Position numbers and translations under genes: made by a program
In this document: piece by piece, positions 1-5,077 of the stretch
Layout of the letters: each line of letters opens with the position of its first letter
Position numbering within the stretch: the stretch's first letter is position 1
Assembly: GCA_023145315.1 (NCBI GenBank)
Contig: JAGLEA010000215.1
Span: forward strand, 1-5,077
Length of the DNA stretch: 5,077 bases
Direction: 5' to 3'
Origin: Psychrilyobacter sp.
Lineage (GTDB): Bacteria; Fusobacteriota; Fusobacteriia; Fusobacteriales; Fusobacteriaceae
The notes under the pieces: generated by a model
The model's database searches: none
Told to the model about the DNA's origin: nothing
The model's input: only the letters and a program-made list of their open reading frames with translations

Positions 1-134
1 TCAAAAAATTGAATTCCACCAGCACGTTCAATTTTAGAAGGTTTAGGAATCTGAATATATTCTTTTAGAAGAAGAAAAGATTTTTCAAAATTTTCAAACC
101 TTTGTTTCCATCTTATAACTTTAAAATGTTCCAT
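1..134 (-). CDS. Nucleotidyltransferase substrate-binding protein, HI0074-like (N-terminal fragment)
   Basis: Partial gene: only the first 44 codons lie in the window and the rest runs off position 1. It starts at ATG 134-132, six bases after a perfect AGGAGG ribosome site (141-146). The N-terminus, with the segment RWKQRFENFEKSFLLLKE (residues 8-25) followed by an IERAGGIQFF stretch, resembles the start of the HI0074 family (nucleotidyltransferase substrate-binding subunit). In that family this region is an alpha-helical bundle that pairs with a separate small MNT-type nucleotidyltransferase, and related pairs act as HEPN/MNT toxin-antitoxin modules. The diagnostic C-terminal half is not visible, so the assignment rests on the N-terminal motif only. 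The gene lies 22 bp after surE with no terminator between them, so it is probably co-transcribed with surE. The upstream neighbour is not a nucleotidyltransferase, so any partner should lie beyond the left edge. Confidence 0.72.
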   Translation of the reverse strand, partial: MEHFKVIRWKQRFENFEKSFLLLKEYIQIPKPSKIERAGGIQFF

Positions 135-156
135 TTATATCCTCCTAAAATTAAGA

Positions 157-909
157 TTATTTTTTTAGTAATAACTCTAATTCATTATCGTAAAGATCTA
201 ATTTTACTGGTGTAATAGAGATATATCCATCTTCAATAGCTTGAGCATCTGAGTTATCCACATGATCACCTATAACAGGAGAACCTCCTAACCAAAAATA
301 TCTATTTCCTTGAGTATCATTTCTTTCAACTAAATTTTCTTTAAATTTTCTATTACTCTGACGTGTATATTTTATCCCCTTTATATCACCTATAGAAAGG
401 TTGGGGACATTTATATTTAGGAGAGTTCCAATAGGAAACACCTTACCTTGAATAGATTTTAAATAATCAACTATAAACTCTCCAGCACTTTCAAAATACA
501 AATAGTCACCATCAACGATAAGAGAAAGTGCAATTGCATTTTTTTTGAAAAGAGTTCCCTCAGCAGCAGCAGCAAAAGTTCCAGAATAGAATAGATCAGT
601 ACCTAAATTAGCTCCTCTATTGATACCAGAAATAACAAAATCTATATTTGATTCATCATATAGGTAAGTAAGAGCAACTTTTATAGTATCAGCAGGTTTT
701 CCACTAACTGAATAACCAAATTGCTCGCTCTCCCTAAAAACTTCCTGAACTCTAAGTGGTTGGTGCAGGGTAATCCCGTGTCCAGTCCCACTTTGCTCTT
801 CTAATGGAGCGACAACAAAAGTTTTATGTCCATCATTTCTGAGATAGTTAACTAATACTTTTATTCCTTCAGCATAGATACCGTCATCATTTGAAATTAA
901 TATGTTCAT
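157..909 (-). CDS. surE: 5'/3'-nucleotidase SurE
   Basis: SurE is a cytoplasmic metal-dependent phosphatase that dephosphorylates nucleoside 5'- and 3'-monophosphates and is linked in other bacteria to stationary-phase or stress survival. The 250-residue length is normal for the family. The N-terminus MNILISNDDG carries the metal-binding acidic pair D8-D9. S40 in the EEQSGTGHG loop and N97 in SGINRGANLGTDLFYSG supply the other two expected metal ligands, and the family GxPADTIKVAL segment follows S69. No key residue is missing. The ATG at 909-907 is preceded by AAAGGAG (924-918), which shares its first base with the ymdB stop codon, so translation is probably coupled to ymdB. The gene is second in the ymdB-surE unit and is followed after 22 bp by an HI0074-like gene. 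Its role alongside YmdB is inferred only from position. Confidence 0.96.
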   Translation of the reverse strand: MNILISNDDGIYAEGIKVLVNYLRNDGHKTFVVAPLEEQSGTGHGITLHQPLRVQEVFRESEQFGYSVSGKPADTIKVALTYLYDESNIDFVISGINRGANLGTDLFYSGTFAAAAEGTLFKKNAIALSLIVDGDYLYFESAGEFIVDYLKSIQGKVFPIGTLLNINVPNLSIGDIKGIKYTRQSNRKFKENLVERNDTQGNRYFWLGGSPVIGDHVDNSDAQAIEDGYISITPVKLDLYDNELELLLKK

Positions 910-923
910 TAAAATATCTCCTT

Positions 924-1721
924 TTATAAAAAATCAGCGAAATCTATTTCTTCAATAGATGTATCTACCCTATCAATATTACTGCATTTACCATATTCGT
1001 CAAACTCGACCTCTATTCCATTAACTCTAGCCATCTCTTCACAAATTTTAAATTTTGTAGGAAGTGATGTCAAAAATCTTGGCAATACAGTCTCAACAGT
1101 CATCCCGATAACACCATCATGAGATCCTGTCATTCCAACATCTGTAATATACCCAGTACCACCATCTAAAACCCTGTTATCAGAAGTTTGTATATGGGTA
1201 TGAGTACCAAATACTAGTGAAACTTTCCCATCAAGAAACCTTCCCATTGCCATTTTTTCAGATGTAGCTTCAGCATGAAAATCTACAATAATATATTTTG
1301 TTTTCTTTTTAATTTCATCTAAAATTTCGGTAATACGTTGGAATGGGCAATCAATAGGTGGCATAAATATCCTACCTTGAAGAGAAATAACTCCTACTTT
1401 CACACCTTTAGAAGTTTCGAAAATATTCCAACCTACTCCAGGAACTCCCTTAGGGTAATTTAGAGGTCTTAATACTTTATGATCTTTTTTTAGATAATCA
1501 ATAAACTCTTTTTTATCCCAAATATGGTTACCAGTGGTGATTACGTCAACACCAAAACCGTAAAATTGTTTAACTATTTTTTCAGTCAAACCAAATCCAG
1601 CAGCAGCATTCTCACCATTAACTATAACAAGGTCATAATTATCTTTTTTCCTTTCTAAAAAATCGCCTAATATACCTCTACCAGGTTTACCAACAATATC
1701 TCCAATTACTAAAATTTTCAT
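924..1721 (-). CDS. ymdB: YmdB-family metallophosphoesterase (TIGR00282), cyclic-nucleotide phosphodiesterase
   Basis: Calcineurin-like dinuclear metallophosphoesterase of the TIGR00282/YmdB family. Bacillus subtilis YmdB has 2',3'-cyclic nucleotide phosphodiesterase activity and affects biofilm and motility gene expression, and Deinococcus DR1281 is a structural relative. All expected metal ligands are visible: D8 (MKILVIGDIVG), E37 and N38 (NGENAA), N65 (TTGNHIWD), H149 (DFHAEATSEK), and H174 and H176 (GTHTHIQTSD). The length of 265 residues is normal. There is no signal peptide, so the protein should be cytoplasmic. The ATG at 1721-1719 follows GTGAGGT (1733-1727) with a five-base spacer. 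It is the first gene after the rny terminator and has its own candidate promoter. Adjacency to rny is also seen in Bacillus. Assignment to the family is firm; the in vivo substrate in this organism is inferred. Confidence 0.94.
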   Translation of the reverse strand: MKILVIGDIVGKPGRGILGDFLERKKDNYDLVIVNGENAAAGFGLTEKIVKQFYGFGVDVITTGNHIWDKKEFIDYLKKDHKVLRPLNYPKGVPGVGWNIFETSKGVKVGVISLQGRIFMPPIDCPFQRITEILDEIKKKTKYIIVDFHAEATSEKMAMGRFLDGKVSLVFGTHTHIQTSDNRVLDGGTGYITDVGMTGSHDGVIGMTVETVLPRFLTSLPTKFKICEEMARVNGIEVEFDEYGKCSNIDRVDTSIEEIDFADFL

Positions 1722-1768
1722 CTAATACCTCACTTATAACTCTAAAAAATAGTTGATTCAATTGTATA

Positions 1769-1777
1769 AGTATATCA
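1769..1777 (-). promoter_or_regulatory. Candidate extended -10 promoter for ymdB-surE
   Basis: On the minus strand TGATATACT provides a TG-N extension followed by TATACT, five of six matches to the consensus -10. No good -35 hexamer lies 16-18 bp upstream: the sequence there is TATAAT-like rather than TTGACA-like. It would therefore act as an extended -10 promoter. Transcription would start near 1762, leaving a leader of about 40 bases with the ribosome site GTGAGGT near its end. Its position just after the rny terminator supports a separate start for ymdB-surE. AT-rich sequence produces such matches by chance, so confidence is moderate. Confidence 0.45.
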
Positions 1778-1800
1778 TATTTTCAATAAAAATTATATAG

Positions 1801-1856
1801 AGAAAAATCTACTCCTAATTGAAAAACAAAAAAGGAGTAGAAAAATCTACTCCTAA
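1801..1856. repeat. 18-bp exact direct repeat flanking an inverted arm at the rny terminator
   Basis: AGAAAAATCTACTCCTAA occurs at 1801-1818 and again at 1839-1856, 38 bp apart. Between them AGGAGTAG (1833-1840) is the reverse complement of the CTACTCCT core of both copies. The copy at 1839-1856 with the central arm makes the rny terminator. The copy at 1801-1818 is a spare arm that could pair with the same central arm across a 16-base loop, so the two hairpins are mutually exclusive. No other copy is apparent in the window. Confidence 0.9.
1822..1854 (-). terminator. Intrinsic terminator after rny
   Basis: Reading the minus strand, AGGAGTAGA (1854-1846), a TTTT loop and TCTACTCCT (1841-1833) form a perfect 9-bp stem. 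This is followed at once by TTTTTGTTTTT (1832-1822). The hairpin begins 11 bases after the rny stop codon and lies upstream of the ymdB promoter, so it ends the lipoprotein-rsbW-STAS-rny transcript. On the plus strand the same stem is followed only by a mixed A/T run, so it is mainly a minus-strand terminator. Confidence 0.9.
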
Positions 1857-1865
1857 ATTTATATA

Positions 1866-3431
1866 TTATTTTGCGTATTCTACAGATCGTGTTTCTCTAA
1901 CTACAGTCACCTTGATTTGTCCAGGATATTGCATGTTTTCTTCGATCTTTTTTGCTACTTCTCTAGCAAGAATAGTAGTTTTATCATCACTAACAATATT
2001 TGGATTAATAATGATTCTCATCTCTCTACCAGCTTGGATAGCGTATGATGATTCTACACCTTCAAATGAAGTTGCGATAGCTTCTAATTCTTCTAATCTT
2101 TTGATATATGTATTTAGTGTTTCACGTCTTGCACCAGGTCTAGATGCTGATATAGCGTCTGCAGCCTGAACTAGAACAGATTCGATACATCTGAATTCAA
2201 CTTCATGATGATGAGATTCGGCTCCATTAGCTACTAGATCTTTTTCACCGAATTTTCTCAAAAATTCAGCTCCTAATAAACCATGTGAAGTTTCAGTTTC
2301 ATGAGTAAGTACTTTTCCAATGTCATGGAATAATCCAGATCTTTTAGCTAATTTTACGTCAGCACCAATTTCTGCAGCTAATGTAGCAGCAATATGTCCC
2401 ACTTCAATAGAATGAGTTAAAACATTTTGACCATAACTCGTTCTAAATTTTAAGCTACCTAGAACTTTTATAACTTCTGGATGAACTCCAGTAATTCCAA
2501 GTTCAAATAGAGCATGCTCTCCAGCTTCTTTGATTCCTTTGTCCACTTCGCTTGTGGCTTTTTTTATAGCTTCTTCTATCTTTGTAGGATGAATTCTACC
2601 ATCATTTACTAATTTATCTAGTGCGTTTCTAGCTATTTCTCTTTTCACACCATCAAAACAAGATAAAACTACTGCTTCAGGAGTATCGTCGATAATAATA
2701 TCTACACCTGTTAGTTGCTCGATAGTTCTGATATTTCTACCTTCACGACCTATAATTCTACCTTTCATCTCGTCATTTGGTAGTTGAACTACAGATACTG
2801 TAGCGTCAGAAACAAATTCGGCAGATGCTTTTCCAATGGCAGTTGATAGGATTTTTTGTGTCATTCTGTCTTTCTCTTCATCTAACTTATGCTCAAAACT
2901 TCTAATCATAACAGCAGAATCATGGATTAAGTCATCTTTTAATTTATCTAGTAAGATGTTTTTCGCATCTTCTCTTGATAATTCAGCGACTCTTTCTAAT
3001 TCTTCTTCTTGCTTTGATTTTAAGATATCTATCTCTTTTTCCTTACTATTTAATTCTTTTTCATATTCTTGTACTTCTAAAGTTTTAGCATCAATTCTGT
3101 CTAATTTATTATCTAGAGTTTCCTCTCTTTTAATAAGTCTATTTTCTTTTTGTAAGATTTCATTTTTTGCTGTTTTTATTTCTTTTTCTGCATCCTCTTT
3201 TAAAGAATAAGCGTTTTCTTTAGCTTTGATTGTAATTTCTTTAGCTTTTGATTCTGCATCAACAACAGCTCTTTTTTCTAATCTTTCAGCTTTTTGTCTA
3301 GCTTTTTCTACACTGTCTTCTAAATTGTTTAATTCACTTATCTTTTTTTCTATAACAGATTTTTTATAAAGTACAGAAGAAAGAATTCCACCTGCAACTA
3401 TAACTGCTGCTATTATAATAATTGTATTCAT
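1866..3431 (-). CDS. rny: Ribonuclease Y
   Basis: Membrane-anchored endoribonuclease that starts mRNA decay in many bacteria lacking RNase E. The 521 residues match the family length and architecture. Residues 3-22 form a single N-terminal membrane segment (MNTIIIIAAVIVAGGILSSV). A long charged coiled coil follows from about residue 28 to 190, rich in K and E. A KH RNA-binding domain lies at about 210-275, with its GxxG loop at G228-R-E-G231. The HD phosphohydrolase domain spans about 335-430, with H340, catalytic H369-D370, H407-H409 and D425 as likely metal or catalytic residues. A conserved C-terminal domain closes the protein. ATG 3431-3429 follows GAGGAG (3445-3440) with an eight-base spacer. 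The gene sits 38 bp after the STAS gene without a terminator, so it is probably the last gene of that operon, ended by the terminator at 1822-1854. Confidence 0.98.
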   Translation of the reverse strand: MNTIIIIAAVIVAGGILSSVLYKKSVIEKKISELNNLEDSVEKARQKAERLEKRAVVDAESKAKEITIKAKENAYSLKEDAEKEIKTAKNEILQKENRLIKREETLDNKLDRIDAKTLEVQEYEKELNSKEKEIDILKSKQEEELERVAELSREDAKNILLDKLKDDLIHDSAVMIRSFEHKLDEEKDRMTQKILSTAIGKASAEFVSDATVSVVQLPNDEMKGRIIGREGRNIRTIEQLTGVDIIIDDTPEAVVLSCFDGVKREIARNALDKLVNDGRIHPTKIEEAIKKATSEVDKGIKEAGEHALFELGITGVHPEVIKVLGSLKFRTSYGQNVLTHSIEVGHIAATLAAEIGADVKLAKRSGLFHDIGKVLTHETETSHGLLGAEFLRKFGEKDLVANGAESHHHEVEFRCIESVLVQAADAISASRPGARRETLNTYIKRLEELEAIATSFEGVESSYAIQAGREMRIIINPNIVSDDKTTILAREVAKKIEENMQYPGQIKVTVVRETRSVEYAK

Positions 3432-3439
3432 ATGTATAA

Positions 3440-3463
3440 CTCCTCTTAAAATAAAATTTTAAG
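3440..3463 (-). promoter_or_regulatory. AT-rich hairpin abutting the rny ribosome-binding site
   Basis: On the minus strand CTTAAAAT-TTT-ATTTTAAG (3463-3445) is a perfect 8-bp inverted repeat with a three-base loop. Its last G is also the first base of the GAGGAG ribosome site (3445-3440). The stem has one G-C pair, so it is weak and is not a terminator (no U-tract follows). It could modulate ribosome access or provide an RNase-sensitive site in the STAS-rny intergenic RNA. In such AT-rich DNA a chance palindrome is possible. The ribosome site itself supports the chosen rny start. Confidence 0.45.
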
Positions 3464-3469
3464 ATATTA

Positions 3470-3814
3470 TTAAAATTTTGCTAAAGCTTCCTCTTCAGTA
3501 GTATAAATTTCAAATATCTCATCTAGCCCAATCATTTCAAAAATAGTTTTGATATGATCATTTAAATTTGATAACTTAATGTCACCGTTAAATCCCTTTA
3601 CTTCTCTAAGTTTACCTCTTAAGATACCCATAGCTAAACTGTTTATATGACCTAGTTCCTCACAATTAATTACAAAATTATAAGTTTCGTTTTCTACTAA
3701 AGCAGCCAATCTTTCCTTTAATTTTGGTGCTACCATAGCATCTAATTCACCAGTAATTTTTATAACCTTTATACCGTTTACTTCTGTTTCAATTAATTCA
3801 AAATTAGAGTTCAT
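3470..3814 (-). CDS. STAS-domain anti-sigma factor antagonist-like protein
   Basis: A single STAS domain fills the 114 residues, the usual size for SpoIIAA/RsbV-type proteins. In the family the unphosphorylated form binds the partner kinase and frees its target, and phosphorylation on a conserved serine reverses this. The segment HINSLAMGIL (residues 56-65) aligns with the phosphorylation loop of SpoIIAA (DSSGLG), which places the acceptor serine at S59. The Asp normally before it is N58 here, and the following S-G is L60-A61. The start of strand 1 (VIKITGELDAMVAPKL, 17-32) is typical. ATG 3814-3812 follows GAGGAGGAGC (3830-3821). The gene overlaps the kinase gene by 11 bp, so the two are probably translationally coupled and made together. 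Its partner is almost certainly the adjacent RsbW-like protein; the final target is unknown. Confidence 0.9.
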   Translation of the reverse strand: MNSNFELIETEVNGIKVIKITGELDAMVAPKLKERLAALVENETYNFVINCEELGHINSLAMGILRGKLREVKGFNGDIKLSNLNDHIKTIFEMIGLDEIFEIYTTEEEALAKF

Positions 3815-4229
3815 TTTTTTGCTCCTCCTCGATTTTTTTTAATATTACAAATTTTGTTCCTACTTCTTTGGGCATAATCTCAAAACTATCAACAAGACCT
3901 TTTACGATGTTTAATCCCATACCGCCTTCAGTTTTACTTTTTTTTCTTCTGTCATATCCAGCACCAAAATCTTCTAAGGTGATTTTTATATGACTATCTT
4001 CTTTCACCATAAATATAGATATATCACCATCTTTATAGTTATAACCGTGTTCAATAGCGTTAGTAGCTAGTTCATCTATCACGGTAAGAAGTCGTAGAAC
4101 ATCTTTTGGGGTAATTGATTCTGAAATTAAATATGTTTTAACAAGGGCTCTTATTAAAGAGAGATTTTTCAAAGAAGATGGAATGATGATCTTGATTCCT
4201 TCACCCTGCACTACCTCACCCTCTTTCAT
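3804..4229 (-). CDS. RsbW/SpoIIAB-like anti-sigma factor serine kinase (GHKL ATPase)
   Basis: HATPase_c (GHKL) domain protein of 141 residues, the size of RsbW/SpoIIAB. The N-box ELATNAIEHGY (53-63) contains E53 and N57, matching the catalytic Glu and Mg-binding Asn of SpoIIAB. The G1 box is DFGAGYD (87-93) and the G2 box GGMGLNIVKGLVDSF (102-116). R27 in SLIRALVKTYL lines up with the partner-contacting Arg near the SpoIIAB N-terminus. It should bind ATP, phosphorylate the adjacent STAS protein and hold a regulatory target in check. ATG 4229-4227 lies inside the end of the lipoprotein gene (14-bp overlap) with only a weak ribosome site, so coupled translation is likely. A GTG at codon 7 (4211-4209), eight bases after an AGAGG, is an alternative start. 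No sigma factor gene is present in the window, so the target may be something else. Confidence 0.9.
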   Translation of the reverse strand: MKEGEVVQGEGIKIIIPSSLKNLSLIRALVKTYLISESITPKDVLRLLTVIDELATNAIEHGYNYKDGDISIFMVKEDSHIKITLEDFGAGYDRRKKSKTEGGMGLNIVKGLVDSFEIMPKEVGTKFVILKKIEEEQKNEL

Positions 4230-4731
4230 TAAAATCTGTTATTTTCCACTTCCCATTTCTAAATCTAAAAGTGATATCTAGATAAAGACTATCGTCATAA
4301 AAATTAATTATAGTTAAAATGTTTGCATGATCTTTATTAAACACAGGATTACCAAATATTATAGTAGCCTGACTGAGATCAATTTTTTTCAACTCATGTA
4401 GCTTAATTTTATTTCTGAGTCCACTCTCTGTATACCTTTCAATAATAAAGATTTGGTTCTTTGAAAAAGCTGTTTTTAGAAGAACTAATAATTTTTTTAA
4501 TTCTTTCTTGTCTTTTTCTTTTTCAGATATTAAAGTTTGATATTCCTCAGATTTTTCAGGTTCAAGAGTTGAACTTATATGAGTCAATATTCTTTTAGCA
4601 TCTTCTAATTCCCAACTGTCGATTCTCTCACCTAACGATTGCTCTTCTGGTGTAAGTAAGGACTGTTTTGTTTGGATATTAGTACATCCTAGTAAAAGAA
4701 AGAAAATTAGCATAAAACCAAATTTTTTCAA
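4216..4731 (-). CDS. Small lipoprotein of unknown function, TTG start
   Basis: 171 residues that I do not recognise as a named protein. The start is TTG at 4731-4729, placed seven bases after AGGAGGTA (4744-4737). It adds the KK n-region needed for export, whereas the first ATG (codon 7) lies too far from the site. The signal peptide has a hydrophobic core (F4-L14) and lipobox L13-L14-G15-C16, so C16 should be lipidated and anchored to a membrane. T17 rather than Asp follows, so in a diderm it would likely go to the outer membrane. Residues 27-88 look largely helical and charged. About 78-169 has alternating strands ending in FRNGKWKITDF (156-166), which resembles NTF2-like or Cif-type accessory folds; this is a weak guess. 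It is the first gene after the promoter at 4762-4790 and overlaps the RsbW-like gene by 14 bp. A sensory or envelope-stress input to that module is possible but unproven. Confidence 0.8.
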   Translation of the reverse strand: MKKFGFMLIFFLLLGCTNIQTKQSLLTPEEQSLGERIDSWELEDAKRILTHISSTLEPEKSEEYQTLISEKEKDKKELKKLLVLLKTAFSKNQIFIIERYTESGLRNKIKLHELKKIDLSQATIIFGNPVFNKDHANILTIINFYDDSLYLDITFRFRNGKWKITDFNERG

Positions 4732-4736
4732 AATTC

Positions 4737-4744
4737 TACCTCCT
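4737..4744 (-). promoter_or_regulatory. Ribosome-binding site that decides the TTG start of the lipoprotein
   Basis: AGGAGGTA on the minus strand is a full Shine-Dalgarno match, seven bases before the TTG at 4731-4729. The nearest in-frame ATG is 18 bases further in, which is too far for this site. Confidence 0.85.
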
Positions 4745-4761
4745 AAAATATCATCACTATT

Positions 4762-4790
4762 ATAATAACATACTAAAATTAAAATATCAA
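4762..4790 (-). promoter_or_regulatory. Sigma-70-type promoter for the lipoprotein-rsbW-STAS-rny operon
   Basis: On the minus strand TTGATA (4790-4785) is a -35 box with one mismatch. A 17-bp spacer separates it from TATTAT (4767-4762), a -10 box with one mismatch that is extended by TG-T immediately upstream. Transcription would start near 4755, giving a short leader of about 24 bases with the AGGAGGTA site. It is the only well-spaced promoter in the gap after miaA, and I saw no terminator there, so read-through from miaA may add to it. Confidence 0.75.
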
Positions 4791-4837
4791 CTATCCACTA
4801 TGGTTTATTGTGAAAAAAGTTTTAAAAATTTATTATT

Positions 4838-5077
4838 TTAATCCAAAAGGTTCAGAATTGAATCAAGAATTTCCTTCTCGCTATATTTTTCAACGTCAAA
4901 CCAAATTACATCTGGATCATTTTTAAACCAAGTAAATTGACGTTTAGCATATTTACGAGAATTTTGTTTTATATTAGAGATAGCTTCTTCTAAATTAAGC
5001 TCCCCCTTGATATAATCAATTATCTCACTATATCCAATAATGTTTATCTTTCGTAAGGATTCGCCAAACTTGTTATA
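4838..5077 (-). CDS. miaA: tRNA dimethylallyltransferase MiaA (C-terminal fragment)
   Basis: Partial gene: the last 79 codons and stop TAA (4840-4838); the start lies beyond position 5077. MiaA transfers a dimethylallyl group to N6 of A37 in tRNAs that read UNN codons. The visible part has the diagnostic C-terminal features: IGYSEIIDYIKGE (residues 14-26 of the fragment), the LEEAISNIKQNSRKYAKRQF helix and the TWFKNDPDVIWFD ending (49-61), then a variable tail closing in LLD. The ATP-binding N-terminal half cannot be seen. It is followed by a 106-bp gap holding the promoter of the next operon. Confidence 0.93.
   Translation of the reverse strand, partial: YNKFGESLRKINIIGYSEIIDYIKGELNLEEAISNIKQNSRKYAKRQFTWFKNDPDVIWFDVEKYSEKEILDSILNLLD

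Larger units (their letters stand above)
4732..4837. other. 106-bp intergenic gap after miaA: no terminator seen
   Basis: After the miaA stop the minus strand reads as A/T runs without a GC-containing stem, and only a 3-4 bp palindrome (ACCATAGTGG) is visible. It holds the promoter and ribosome site of the lipoprotein gene and nothing else recognisable. Confidence 0.6.

Noticed and set aside
1791..1797. TATAAT on the minus strand as an alternative -10 box for ymdB
   Set aside because: No reasonable -35 box lies 16-18 bp upstream, and it has no TG extension. The TGATATACT site at 1769-1777 is better supported.
1819..2169. Plus-strand open frame of 116 codons over the 3' end of rny
   Set aside because: It lies almost wholly antisense to the conserved C-terminal part of RNase Y, has no family features and starts within the terminator repeats. 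It is a shadow frame.
3001..3200. Low-complexity tct/ttc-rich stretch suggesting a DNA repeat
   Set aside because: It is explained by the Lys/Glu-rich coiled coil of RNase Y read on the other strand, and no exact tandem unit is present.
2836..3210. Plus-strand open frame of 124 codons over the coiled-coil region of rny
   Set aside because: Its serine- and phenylalanine-rich product is the mirror of the Lys/Glu-rich coiled coil on the other strand. There is no independent support for translation.
4800..4837. Possible terminator after miaA
   Set aside because: The A/T runs here form no stem with GC pairs, and the short ACCATAGTGG palindrome has no T-tract after it.

Overview
The window is AT-rich, with every gene on the minus strand, so transcription runs from position 5077 towards position 1. 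Gene content is housekeeping: tRNA modification, RNase Y, the YmdB phosphodiesterase and SurE, plus a small RsbW/STAS regulatory pair. The low GC, strong AGGAGG ribosome sites, RNase Y/YmdB neighbourhood and a lipoprotein with a short lipobox suggest a fusobacterium (Fusobacterium, Cetobacterium, Ilyobacter or a relative). A low-GC Bacillota genome cannot be excluded from sequence alone.

In transcription order the layout is as follows. (1) 5077-4838 is the C-terminal end of miaA. (2) A 106-bp gap holds a good sigma-70-type promoter (4762-4790). (3) Three overlapping genes follow: a small lipoprotein with a TTG start (4731-4216), an RsbW/SpoIIAB-like ATPase/kinase (4229-3804) and a STAS anti-sigma-factor-antagonist-like protein (3814-3470). 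(4) After 38 bp comes rny (3431-1866), encoding RNase Y, whose ribosome site abuts an AT-rich hairpin. (5) An intrinsic terminator (1854-1822) follows, built from an 18-bp direct repeat with an inverted arm between the copies. (6) A probable extended -10 promoter (1769-1777) then drives ymdB (1721-924) and surE (909-157), and 22 bp later the start of a nucleotidyltransferase substrate-binding (HI0074-like) gene that leaves the window at position 1.

The window therefore reads as two transcription units: lipoprotein-rsbW-STAS-rny, then ymdB-surE-(HI0074-like). The first joins a partner-switching module to the major mRNA decay endonuclease. The second joins YmdB, encoded beside rny in Bacillus as well, to a nucleotidase and what may be a two-gene MNT/HEPN-type module. 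Most proteins belong to known families. The least explained points are the unknown target of the RsbW/STAS pair, the role of the lipoprotein translationally linked to it, and the RNA structures before and after rny. I saw no mobile element, CRISPR array, rRNA or tRNA, and no gene-free stretch longer than about 145 bases.
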